Source: a virus. Taken from it: a stretch of 24,936 nucleotides of DNA. Position 1 is the first letter of the stretch. Each line of letters opens with the position of its first letter. The DNA is taken from positions 1 to 24,936 of IMG/VR virus record IMGVR_UViG_3300018933_000012; one strand, 5' to 3'. The translations under genes were made by a program, and so were the position numbers. Of this stretch, positions 1-5,728 are shown in pieces. The notes under the pieces are model-generated. The model worked only from the letters and a program-made list of their open reading frames with translations, had not been told where the DNA came from and did no database searches.

Positions 1-95
1 AGGGAGGAGATCACCCCGCCGAGGCCGTGCAGGGCGGCGACGAGTCCGGCGTAGGAGGCGGAGTAGCCGCGGTCGAGGGTGAGGTAGAGCGCCAT
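1..95 (-). pseudogene. MFS-type transporter fragment, possibly 5'-truncated and cut by the window edge
   Basis: Reading leftwards from an ATG at 95, the translation starts MALYLTLDRGYSASYAG and continues LVAALHGLGGVIS to the window edge. This looks like the end of transmembrane helix 1 and the start of helix 2 of a major facilitator transporter. Such proteins normally have another 20-40 residues before this point. Here only a few plausible codons (RATF) precede the ATG, then CAA and an in-frame TAG at 111-113. No strong ribosome binding site is present. The simplest reading is a gene that has lost its 5' end, but a short N-terminus cannot be excluded because most of the gene lies outside the window. 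The assignment rests on about 31 residues and is tentative. Confidence 0.4.
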
Positions 96-185
96 GAAGG
101 TAGCTCTTTGCTAAACCGTACGCAACGGCCGGCCCTCGGTGCGTTCGTCGAATCGGGGGCATTCCCGAACGGGCCGAGGAACAGT

Positions 186-223
186 CCGCCCGCCGGCACC
201 GATGGAGGGGCGCCGGCGGGCGG
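186..223 (-). terminator. Hairpin terminator after the peptide cassette
   Basis: A perfect 12-bp inverted repeat, CCGCCCGCCGGC (186-197) and GCCGGCGGGCGG (212-223), encloses a 14-base loop. It begins 16 bases past the TAG stop of the last cassette gene. There is no real U tract after it, only a short TGTT, so it is a plausible GC-rich actinobacterial terminator rather than a textbook one. The rest of 96-238 holds nothing else recognisable. Confidence 0.6.
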
Positions 224-238
224 GTCGGGGACGCTGCT

Positions 239-679
239 CTACTGCTGGCGAAGGGTGTCGACGAGCTGCGGGAGTTGCTGGCGCGGGAAGTGCAGCAGTG
301 CGGCCTCGCTGAGTCCGTCGGGTTCGAGGGGCACGTTCATACGCCAGGAACCGGGGCGCCATGGGTGGCTGACGTGGTCGGCGAACGCGGGTGTCTTGGC
401 GAGCAGGGCCACGAATCGCATTGCGTCGGGGATCGGCATTTTGAGCAGGGCCCAGCCGCGGTGGTAGGCGATGAACGCCTCGCCGCCGTAGCCGAGCGGG
501 GTGTCGCGCTCGGCTCGCACGCCGGCGGTGGCCTCGCCTACGTCTTGGCAGCAGGCGGTCGTCGTGTACCCGAGGCGCCACAGTTCCCGGATGACGGGGA
601 CCATGTCCGCATCGATGGCGACGGGTTCCCCGGTACGGGTGGTGAGCGTCTCGTGCGGGTGGATCAGAGGATCGGTCAC
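239..679 (-). CDS. Hypothetical protein, last gene of the radical SAM cassette
   Basis: This encodes 146 residues from a GTG at 679, which overlaps the stop of the upstream kinase gene by four bases (GTGA). Translation is therefore coupled, and the GTG has a GGAGAG ribosome binding site. The N-terminal half contains a helix followed by LGYTTTACCQDVGE, with two adjacent cysteines. A similar pattern (a 'W-R-x-G-x-x-T-x-x-C-Q' stretch) is familiar from small actinobacterial and actinophage proteins of unknown function. The second half is mixed, with no signal peptide and no transmembrane segment. I do not recognise a family with an assigned activity. Being last in an operon with a peptide maturase and a kinase suggests an accessory or immunity role, which is inference only. 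Confidence 0.8.
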   Translation of the reverse strand: MTDPLIHPHETLTTRTGEPVAIDADMVPVIRELWRLGYTTTACCQDVGEATAGVRAERDTPLGYGGEAFIAYHRGWALLKMPIPDAMRFVALLAKTPAFADHVSHPWRPGSWRMNVPLEPDGLSEAALLHFPRQQLPQLVDTLRQQ

Positions 680-1506
680 GGGGTGCTCTCCTGGTCTTGC
701 GGCCGGCGGTAGCTCGCCCACTGGTCGGCTGCGGTCGCGAGGGCCCGTTTCCATTCGACTTCGGGGGCTTCCTCGGCGATGCCGGCCCAGAGGCGTTGCT
801 GCGCGGTGGCGAAGATGTCGAGTGCGCGCGTGGGGGCGGTGGACCATGTCGGGGTCTTGGCGGCCCACTGTTCGGCGTCTGCGGGGGTGTGGCCGGCGGA
901 GATGAGCCAGACGACCCAGCATGCGGCGTCGATCCATGCGGCGCCGCGGGTGGGCCATGCCCAGTCGACGACGCGGGCGGCGCCGTTCACGATCAGGACG
1001 TTGTCGGGTGTCCAGTCGGTGTGTAGCAGGGTCTCGCCGCGCAGCAGCTCGGCGTCGTCGGGGTGGTCGAGGTAGTCGGCGAGGCGCTGCTCGATGTGCT
1101 TCAGGTCGAGGTCGACGGGAGCGCGCACGCTGGACAGGTTGATGATCGCCTCAGCGACGAGCGGTAGGTCGTCTGAGTGGGGGCGGTAGTCGGCGGGGCG
1201 GCCGTCGAGGTGCTCGAAACCGAGCAGGTGCCACGTTCCGTCGTTGATCTCCCACAGCAGGCGTGGGGCGAGGCCGGCGACGTACGGGGCGATGGTGGCC
1301 TCGCGTTGCTGTGTCCACGCGCGGGGGTGGTTGCAGGTCAGTCCCTTGACGAACACGGGGCCGGTGCGGGTGTCGAGGGTGGCGGCGATTTCGGAGTTAC
1401 GGCCGGTGTCGGCGGTTCTTGCGGCGTAGATGGGCCCGGTACGGGCTGCGACTGCGTCGCGGGTGGCGTCGGGTAGGTCGTCCCATTGCTGTCTCATGGT
1501 CACCAC
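676..1506 (-). CDS. Aminoglycoside phosphotransferase-fold kinase
   Basis: The product has 276 residues and the architecture of the APH/choline-kinase superfamily. A nucleotide-binding strand region lies at about 35-55 with a candidate ATP lysine K54 (VFVKG). The catalytic loop is HTDWTPDN at 162-169, giving D164 as the catalytic base and N169 as a metal ligand. The second metal-binding aspartate is D181 in VVDWAWP. All key residues are present, so an active kinase is likely. The substrate is unknown: it could be a small molecule, the neighbouring peptide, or a toxic product that it inactivates. The chosen start is the GTG at 1506, because TACACT lies seven bases upstream, as expected for a leaderless mRNA. 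An ATG at 1497 is the alternative. The gene overlaps the next one by four bases. Confidence 0.85.
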   Translation of the reverse strand: MVTMRQQWDDLPDATRDAVAARTGPIYAARTADTGRNSEIAATLDTRTGPVFVKGLTCNHPRAWTQQREATIAPYVAGLAPRLLWEINDGTWHLLGFEHLDGRPADYRPHSDDLPLVAEAIINLSSVRAPVDLDLKHIEQRLADYLDHPDDAELLRGETLLHTDWTPDNVLIVNGAARVVDWAWPTRGAAWIDAACWVVWLISAGHTPADAEQWAAKTPTWSTAPTRALDIFATAQQRLWAGIAEEAPEVEWKRALATAADQWASYRRPQDQESTP

Positions 1507-1519
1507 GTGCGGGAGTGTA
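1504..1519 (-). promoter_or_regulatory. Predicted leaderless promoter (-10 TACACT) of the kinase gene
   Basis: On the minus strand TACACT (1519-1514) fits the actinobacterial -10 pattern TANNNT. It is followed by seven bases and then the GTG at 1506, so transcription would begin at or next to the start codon. No Shine-Dalgarno sequence precedes this GTG, which agrees with leaderless translation. No clear -35 box is visible. It lies directly downstream of the 1535-1565 hairpin. Confidence 0.5.
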
Positions 1520-1534
1520 GGGCTCGGGAATGGG

Positions 1535-1565
1535 CGAGGCCGCCCGCGCGCGGCGGGCGGCCTCG
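1535..1565 (-). terminator. Strong hairpin between the candidate precursor peptide and the kinase
   Basis: Perfect 13-bp arms, CGAGGCCGCCCGC (1535-1547) and GCGGGCGGCCTCG (1553-1565), enclose a five-base loop. The hairpin begins 14 bases after the TAG stop of the 47-codon gene. There is no U tract. In peptide-product operons a hairpin just after the precursor gene often limits read-through or protects the precursor mRNA. Either role fits here. Confidence 0.65.
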
Positions 1566-1579
1566 TGTGGTGGTGCGGC

Positions 1580-1723
1580 CTAGTAAGGGTTGTCTTCGCC
1601 GCAGCCGCGCATCACCTCGTTGCCGGCGAGGGCGTCGAGGTCCTCGACGAACTCGATCTCGTCCTCGACGTCCGGCCGGTTGGTGATCGTTACGGCGACG
1701 GGTGCAGTCGCTACAGGGGCCAT
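1580..1723 (-). CDS. Candidate RiPP precursor peptide, 47 residues
   Basis: The peptide starts at the ATG at 1723, seven bases after an AGAGGAAG ribosome binding site that overlaps the stop codon of the radical SAM gene. The first 15 residues are Ala/Val/Thr-rich. Residues 16-36 form a strongly acidic stretch (NRPDVEDEIEF, then VEDLDALAGNE), as expected of a leader bound by a maturase. The tail, from about residue 38, is MRGCGEDNPY, with a single cysteine (C41) and a C-terminal tyrosine. Small size, leader-like acidity, a Cys/Gly/Asn-rich tail and tight coupling to a SPASM radical SAM enzyme together suggest a ribosomally made, modified peptide. There is no transporter or dedicated protease in the visible cassette. 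I cannot assign it to a named RiPP class. Confidence 0.75.
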   Translation of the reverse strand: MAPVATAPVAVTITNRPDVEDEIEFVEDLDALAGNEVMRGCGEDNPY

Positions 1724-1737
1724 GGGTGTACTTCCTC

Positions 1738-2838
1738 TCATGCGTGCTGGCAGTACCGGTCCAGGGGCGAGCCGGCTTTGCGGTACAGGGTCACGAGCGG
1801 CATGCAGGTGGTGCACGTCTTCTGGAGGGCGCATCCACTACACCCGCTGTGACGCTGTAGCGCTCGGTCGGCGGCGTTCCCGAGCCGGGCGAGACCCGCG
1901 ACCCCCTCTTTCAGGAGTGGAATCGGATGGTCACGGGAGACTTTGCAGACGGTCGCCAGGCCGAAGGGGGTCACGTTGAGGGACGTGTGGCCGGCGTCGC
2001 ATCCGGTGAAGGGGGTTCGGTTGTGCAGGTACTCGGGTGCCTGCTGCGCGAGGGGGTCGTCGTCGCCGGCGAAGGTGGGCGACATGTGCCGGTACTCGCG
2101 CACGCGTGGGGCGAACTCCTCGGCGAGGGCGCGCATTGCCTCGGCCTCGTGGGCGTTCTTGCGCGTGATCACGACACTGAGGGAGAGCGGCAGTTCGGCC
2201 TCGCGTGCGGCATGCAACCCGTGCATGAAGGATCGGAAGGCGCCGCGGCGGTTGGTGAAGGCGTCGAAGGTGGCTTCCGTGGCCCCGTACACGCTCATGG
2301 TGACGCGGTAGGGCCGGCGTGTGCTGAGCAGGGCGCGCATACCTGGCCGGCCGAGCGTTGACCCGTTCGTGAGGATTTCCACCATCATGCCGAGGTCGTA
2401 GGCGAGTGCGTACGTCTCGGGGAAATGGCGGTCGATGGTGCACTCGCCGCCGCCCAGCTCGATCCACAGCACGCCGGCGTCTCGAAGGATGTGCAGCAGA
2501 CGCTCGCGGGGCTCCCACGCGAGTCCGTCGTGCTTCTTCTCGCCGTAGACGCAGTGGTCGCAGCTCCAGTTGCAGCCGGCGTTGACCTCGTACGAGGCGC
2601 GGCCGTGGCCGTAGGGCGAGGGGTCGCGGATCAGTACGGCGGTGCTCGGCTGCTTGTCGCCGAGGTCGAGCTGCCACCGCCGGCGGGCGGCGGTGCGCAG
2701 CCAGTCGGGCAGGGTCTCGTCGGCGACTGCTTGGCGTAACTCCAAGTAGTGGTGTCCCTTGATCTTGATTCCGCTGGAGTCCCCGGGGCGTAGCACGAGG
2801 TACTCGTCGAGAAATGGGCTTGCGATGAGCTCGTGCAT
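1738..2838 (-). CDS. Radical SAM/SPASM peptide maturase
   Basis: The 366-residue protein has the canonical CX3CX2C radical SAM motif at C89, C93 and C96 (CNWSCDHC), followed by a GGGE motif at 129-132 typical of SAM binding. The C-terminal part carries cysteines at 280, 298, 333, 336, 342, 345 and 363, the spacing of a SPASM domain with auxiliary iron-sulfur clusters. The first 80 residues are not part of the barrel. They contain a predicted strand-rich LVLRPGDSSGIKI segment followed by helices, which could be a fused peptide-recognition (PqqD-like) domain. SPASM enzymes commonly install thioether or carbon-carbon crosslinks in peptides. The 47-residue ORF starting 15 bases downstream is the obvious substrate. 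ATG 2838 has GGAGG upstream. The exact reaction cannot be read from sequence. Confidence 0.9.
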   Translation of the reverse strand: MHELIASPFLDEYLVLRPGDSSGIKIKGHHYLELRQAVADETLPDWLRTAARRRWQLDLGDKQPSTAVLIRDPSPYGHGRASYEVNAGCNWSCDHCVYGEKKHDGLAWEPRERLLHILRDAGVLWIELGGGECTIDRHFPETYALAYDLGMMVEILTNGSTLGRPGMRALLSTRRPYRVTMSVYGATEATFDAFTNRRGAFRSFMHGLHAAREAELPLSLSVVITRKNAHEAEAMRALAEEFAPRVREYRHMSPTFAGDDDPLAQQAPEYLHNRTPFTGCDAGHTSLNVTPFGLATVCKVSRDHPIPLLKEGVAGLARLGNAADRALQRHSGCSGCALQKTCTTCMPLVTLYRKAGSPLDRYCQHA

Positions 2839-2853
2839 GGTGCCTCCAGCAGC

Positions 2854-3276
2854 TCAGATGGACTCGCCGTGTGCGGGCGTGCCGTGGGGCGGAACGATAG
2901 GCAGCAGGCGGTGATCGGGTACGCGGAAGCGGAGGAACGGCCGGATTGCCCACTCAACCCAGGCTGATCCGTCGCTGAGGGAGAAGCCGCACGGTTCGCG
3001 GCGGTGCAGTGCGGCGACTGCGTGCAGGCAACCGCCGCTGTCGGTCCATTCGAGTGCGCGGTTTCGCTCTATCGGGGGAAGGGATGAGGCGAGGGTTCGC
3101 ACCTCGATCCGCACTCGGCGGATCGCCTCGGCTGGTGTGCTGACCTCGTAGCGGTTCGCCTCGTCGACTTTGCCGGCTGTAAGCGAGCGGTACCGCACTC
3201 GCTCGCACCAGAAAGCCACGTCGACCGTTGGCAAGGTTGCTCCGGGTGATCCCACTCGGGGGCGCAACGCGTGCAT
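2854..3276 (-). CDS. Hypothetical protein, first gene of the radical SAM operon
   Basis: This encodes 140 residues from the ATG at 3276, which has GGAGGGCAG upstream. An in-frame GTG at 3294 is a weaker alternative. Its stop lies 15 bases before the radical SAM start. The protein has a middle section rich in Arg/Glu (IRRVRIEVRTLASSLP). The C-terminal half contains WTDSGGCLHAVAAL and a hydrophobic-aromatic stretch WVEWAIRPFLRF, suggesting a small mixed alpha/beta domain. There is no signal peptide or clear membrane segment. I do not recognise the family. Its first position in the operon suggests a partner of the maturase or a regulator of the cassette. Confidence 0.75.
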   Translation of the reverse strand: MHALRPRVGSPGATLPTVDVAFWCERVRYRSLTAGKVDEANRYEVSTPAEAIRRVRIEVRTLASSLPPIERNRALEWTDSGGCLHAVAALHRREPCGFSLSDGSAWVEWAIRPFLRFRVPDHRLLPIVPPHGTPAHGESI

Positions 3277-3302
3277 GGCCTGCCCTCCAACCACGGGTCA
3301 AC

Positions 3303-3351
3303 GTTGCCCCCTGCCTGTTGAACGGGGCTGGCCGGTCAGGCAGGGGGCAAC
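3303..3351. repeat. Perfect 15-bp inverted repeat in the leader of the radical SAM operon
   Basis: GTTGCCCCCTGCCTG (3303-3317) and CAGGCAGGGGGCAAC (3337-3351) are exact reverse complements separated by 19 bases. The repeat ends 26 bases before the ATG at 3276, so in the predicted mRNA it would fold into a very stable hairpin just 5' of the ribosome binding site. There is no U tract. It could be a translational or transcriptional attenuator, an mRNA-stabilising stem, or a protein-binding dyad. Confidence 0.85.
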
Positions 3352-3360
3352 CCTCGGGGG

Positions 3361-3390
3361 CTCTCCCAACAGGCGTACATGCAGGGAGAG
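3361..3390. repeat. Second, smaller inverted repeat in the same leader
   Basis: CTCTCCC (3361-3367) pairs with GGGAGAG (3384-3390) across a 16-base loop, nine bases from the larger inverted repeat. Both lie in the predicted untranslated leader of about 165 bases. Confidence 0.5.
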
Positions 3391-3448
3391 TTACGCGTCG
3401 TCGCAAGCCCGGTCCTGCCTGGCCTAGCCCGGACGACGGCGCCCCCGG

Positions 3449-3478
3449 AACGTAGCGCGAGCGACGGTTGCGTATCAA
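3449..3478 (-). promoter_or_regulatory. Predicted promoter of the radical SAM operon
   Basis: On the minus strand TTGATA (3478-3473) and TACGTT (3454-3449) are separated by 18 bases. This resembles a vegetative -35/-10 pair. The -35 box lies inside a dyad that matches a motif next to the XRE regulator gene, so a regulator bound there would block RNA polymerase. The predicted leader is about 165 bases and structured. Confidence 0.5.
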
Positions 3479-3482
3479 CCGT
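3464..3482. promoter_or_regulatory. Candidate operator A (dyad ACGGTTG-5-CAACCGT)
   Basis: A perfect 7-bp dyad with a five-base centre (CGTAT) contains, on the minus strand, GTTGATACGCA. The identical 11-mer occurs at 4727-4737 beside the XRE gene, and a nine-base version occurs at 3518-3526. The dyad covers the predicted -35 box of the radical SAM operon. Confidence 0.5.
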
Positions 3483-3516
3483 TTGACGTCTAATGAGTGA
3501 GACGGCATATGCCAAC

Positions 3517-3533
3517 CGTTGATACGAGCAACG
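3517..3533. promoter_or_regulatory. Candidate operator B (CGTTG-7-CAACG)
   Basis: CGTTG and CAACG arms flank ATACGAG. The site includes GTTGATACG in the plus orientation, opposite to site A. Site A is 34 bases to its left, so A and B together form a larger divergent arrangement upstream of the peptide cassette. Confidence 0.4.
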
Positions 3534-3570
3534 AGTGCGGCCCCCCGCCGGATGGCGAGGGGCCGCTCGT
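3532..3570 (-). terminator. Hairpin after the DUF397 gene
   Basis: GCGGCCCC (3537-3544) pairs with GGGGCCGC (3559-3566). An outer ACGAG/CTCGT pairing across a two-base bulge extends the stem to about 12 bp. It starts 13 bases beyond the DUF397 stop codon and probably ends the two-gene XRE-DUF397 transcript. It lacks a U tract. Confidence 0.55.
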
Positions 3571-3583
3571 GCTGGCGGGGCGA

Positions 3584-3775
3584 TCAGATCAAGTTGTCGA
3601 ACTCGCCATCCTTGGCGCCCAGCAGGAAGGCGAGCAGCTTCGTGCGGCTCGTCCGCACGACCACGTCGGGATTGTCGCTCTCGCGCATGAGGATCTCGCC
3701 GCCGTGCTCGGCGAGCTCCAGGCAGTTGCCCTCAGAGTCCGTCGAGTATGAGGACTTTTGCCAGTTGATTTCCAC
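3584..3775 (-). CDS. DUF397 protein (WhiJ/Scr2-type partner)
   Basis: The 63-residue product has the DUF397 signature: WQKSSYS at 5-11, GNCLELA at 16-22, then a strand with RESDNPD and a C-terminal AFLLGAKDGEF. In Streptomyces these small proteins are encoded beside XRE/DUF5753 regulators and act with them in development or antibiotic control, in some cases as toxin-antitoxin-like pairs. The start chosen is GTG 3775, because GAAGG lies about ten bases upstream. GTG 3784, only four bases past the XRE stop, is possible and would add three residues. The gene is cotranscribed with the XRE gene. Confidence 0.9.
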   Translation of the reverse strand: MEINWQKSSYSTDSEGNCLELAEHGGEILMRESDNPDVVVRTSRTKLLAFLLGAKDGEFDNLI

Positions 3776-3788
3776 TATTCCCACGCCT

Positions 3789-4640
3789 TCATACTTGTTG
3801 TGCAATTTCGCGGATAAAGTCGCGTGTTCGTTCGGGATCGAGTGATTTCTCTTCGGTTCGATCAAGAACTGCTCGGTAGTTGGCGAGACGCGTTTCGGCG
3901 TCGAGAAACGCGGGACCGTGCGGCGTATCCGTCTGCACCGTGTCGAGCTGGGGCACTACCCCATACACATAGAGTGTCGAGCTTCCGGCGTTCGGGAAAC
4001 CTCCGACGTGAAAGGGAATGACCCGCACGGTCACGTTGTCTCGTTCGGACTGCTTCAGCAGGTAGTCGAGCTGAGCGCGAGCGATCTCGGGGCCACCAAA
4101 GGACATGCGCAGCGCAGCCTCGTGGATCAAGAAAGTGCAGGTCGGCGCGTTCGGGCGGTCGAGCACGTCGCGGCGCTTCAAGCGATGCGACAGTCGTCGC
4201 CGAAGGGCTATCGGGCTGAGCGGTGGAACGGCTTCCTCGAAAACGGCCCGAGCGTAGTCCTCGGTCTGAAGCAAGCCAGGCATATGCATGATCTGAACGG
4301 CGCGAAGCGCACGCGCATGGTGCTCCAGCTCGGCCAGATCGAGCGCGCCGGCGGAAAGATCGTTGCGGTAGTCCTCCCACCATCCCTTTCCGCGTTCCTC
4401 GGCCATGTCTGCGAGTGCCTCGACGTACTGCTCATCCGGGCATCCATACAGGCTCGCCCATGTGCGCACGCGTTCACCGCTCACGCCGAAACGGCCCGAC
4501 TCGGTGTTGCTGATGCTCGTCCGATCGGTGCTGAGCAGCGCCCCCGCATCGACGAGCGATAGGCCGGCGTGCTCCCTGAGCTTCCGCAGCTCCGAACCGA
4601 GCCGACGCTGCCGCGCGGTCGGGGCCTTCCTGGGTGGCAT
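3789..4640 (-). CDS. XRE-family regulator with DUF5753 domain
   Basis: This is a 283-residue regulator. A helix-turn-helix occupies about residues 14-70 (LRKLREHAGLSL, then LLSTDRTSISNTESGR), and a DUF5753 ligand or partner domain about 95-275 (MPGLLQTEDYARAVF; the FLIHEAALRMSFGG and VIPFHVGGFPNAGSS segments). This architecture is the Scr1/WhiJ-like class abundant in Streptomyces. The ATG at 4640 has a strong AGGAGGGG ribosome binding site. It is transcribed away from an RsbW-like ATPase gene and toward the DUF397 gene. The GTTGATACGCA motif 87 bases upstream is a candidate autoregulatory site, and the same motif lies in the promoter region of the radical SAM cassette. Confidence 0.92.
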   Translation of the reverse strand: MPPRKAPTARQRRLGSELRKLREHAGLSLVDAGALLSTDRTSISNTESGRFGVSGERVRTWASLYGCPDEQYVEALADMAEERGKGWWEDYRNDLSAGALDLAELEHHARALRAVQIMHMPGLLQTEDYARAVFEEAVPPLSPIALRRRLSHRLKRRDVLDRPNAPTCTFLIHEAALRMSFGGPEIARAQLDYLLKQSERDNVTVRVIPFHVGGFPNAGSSTLYVYGVVPQLDTVQTDTPHGPAFLDAETRLANYRAVLDRTEEKSLDPERTRDFIREIAQQV

Positions 4641-4675
4641 GGGCTCCCCTCCTGTCGGGTCTCAGTGTGGCCCGT

Positions 4676-4703
4676 GTCCTAACAAGGGTCCACCTCGTTC
4701 CAA
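4676..4703 (-). promoter_or_regulatory. Possible promoter of the XRE gene
   Basis: On the minus strand TTGGAA (4703-4698) and TAGGAC (4681-4676) are spaced by 16 bases, an acceptable vegetative promoter 36 bases or more upstream of the ATG at 4640. The match is moderate. The 4641-4888 gap otherwise holds operator C and the leader of the plus-strand gene. Confidence 0.35.
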
Positions 4704-4726
4704 AGGTGAGCCCGAGGGGTACCACT

Positions 4727-4741
4727 GTTGATACGCACACG
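4727..4741. promoter_or_regulatory. Candidate operator C (GTTGATACGCA)
   Basis: This 11-mer in the divergent XRE/ATPase intergenic region is identical to the minus-strand sequence of operator A at 3482-3464. It is placed where a regulator could control both divergent transcripts. The flanking bases do not form as good a dyad as site A. Confidence 0.45.
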
Positions 4742-4888
4742 CTACCGTCTTCACAGCACCGCGCAGCCTGCCGGTAAATCCGCAGTGCAGCCATGGCGCG
4801 GCGTGCCTCGGTGCGCCTGCGCCCCCTCATGTGGCCCGGCCACGGTGGCGAGCAGCGCGAGCTATGGACCGCGTTGGGAGACGACGAC

Positions 4889-5338
4889 ATGACGAACACA
4901 GCCTTAGTACCTCCCGCACAGCCAGGTGTAAGGGGCGTGAGCTACCGGCTCACCGCTCCGAGCCTGGCCACTACGCCGAAGATCGCCCGAGACTGGGTCG
5001 CCCTGGTGCTCCGGACCGCGAACCTGCCGCGGCTCGTCGAGCCGGCCCGGGTCTGTACCTCCGAGGTGGTCACCAACGCCCACTGGCACAGCCGAACCTC
5101 GTTGATCACCGTCGAGGTAACGCTCGCGCACCGGCAGACGACTGTGCTCGTGCGCGACAACAACCCGAACGAGCTGCCGCTGCTCGTTCCCGCAGACCGA
5201 TACGCACGCGACGAGCACGGGCGCGGCCTGCTGCTGGTCGACTCCCTCGCCGCCGACTGGAACGTGCGAATCCTGGGCGATCACGCGAAGGCGGTCTATT
5301 TCACGCTCATCGACCATGAAGGGAGCGCCGCCGCATGA
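4889..5338 (+). CDS. RsbW-like histidine-kinase-fold ATPase (anti-sigma type)
   Basis: The product is a 149-residue single-domain GHKL ATPase. The N box is at E59-N63 (SEVVTNAHWHS), the G1 box centres on D90 (VRDNNP), and the G2 box is GRGLLLV at 111-117. These stand-alone ATP-binding proteins are common in Streptomyces beside XRE-DUF397 pairs (whiJ- and abaA-like loci) and are related to anti-sigma factors. The ATG at 4889 was preferred over an upstream ATG at 4793 because it has GGGAG in place and starts just before the conserved domain. The next gene overlaps it by four bases (ATGA), so the two are coupled. Confidence 0.88.
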   Translation: MTNTALVPPAQPGVRGVSYRLTAPSLATTPKIARDWVALVLRTANLPRLVEPARVCTSEVVTNAHWHSRTSLITVEVTLAHRQTTVLVRDNNPNELPLLVPADRYARDEHGRGLLLVDSLAADWNVRILGDHAKAVYFTLIDHEGSAAA

Positions 5339-5664
5339 TGTTCAACGACCGCGTGTTCTGGGGAGCGTTGATCCTCGCTGTGAGCGCCTTACTGCTCGCG
5401 CTGCTGATCATGTGGGCCCTGTTGCCGAACCCGCACCGCGGTTTCACGCCGCCGCCGTTGGACCGGGACGGGTACACGTACACCTGCTTCTGCTGGCAGG
5501 ACACCGTGCGCGTCACGATCCTTGCCGAGCCACCGCCCAAGAGGAAGCACGCGCGCCACGCACGCGCCCCAAAGGTCCACCGCGTCCGCCCGAGCTCGTC
5601 TCCCAACGTGGGGGCGGACGGCGGCAGGGAGGGGAGAGCAGTTCCTATGCCCGCGGCTGTGTAA
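5335..5664 (+). CDS. Small single-pass membrane protein with basic tail
   Basis: The product has 109 residues. A hydrophobic helix at about 8-30 (ALILAVSALLLALLIMWALL) is followed by a Pro-rich linker, a CFC pair at 51-53, and a C-terminal tail rich in Lys, Arg and His from about residue 68. The topology suggests one membrane anchor with a basic tail. It starts within the stop codon of the ATPase gene (ATGA), so it is translated with it and may work with that ATPase at the membrane. No family is recognised. Confidence 0.75.
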   Translation: MMFNDRVFWGALILAVSALLLALLIMWALLPNPHRGFTPPPLDRDGYTYTCFCWQDTVRVTILAEPPPKRKHARHARAPKVHRVRPSSSPNVGADGGREGRAVPMPAAV

Positions 5665-5687
5665 GTCGTGCGCATGGTGACCCCCTA

Positions 5688-5728
5688 GAGAGGGCCCTCG
5701 ACGTTCCGCGGCCGTCGAGGGTCCTCTC
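5688..5728 (+). terminator. Hairpin ending the ATPase-membrane protein operon
   Basis: GAGAGGGCCCTCGACG (5688-5703) and CGTCGAGGGTCCTCTC (5713-5728) pair over 16 positions with one mismatch around a nine-base loop, 24 bases after the plus-strand stop. It faces the phage terminator at 5751-5789, and the two may act as a bidirectional barrier. Confidence 0.7.
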
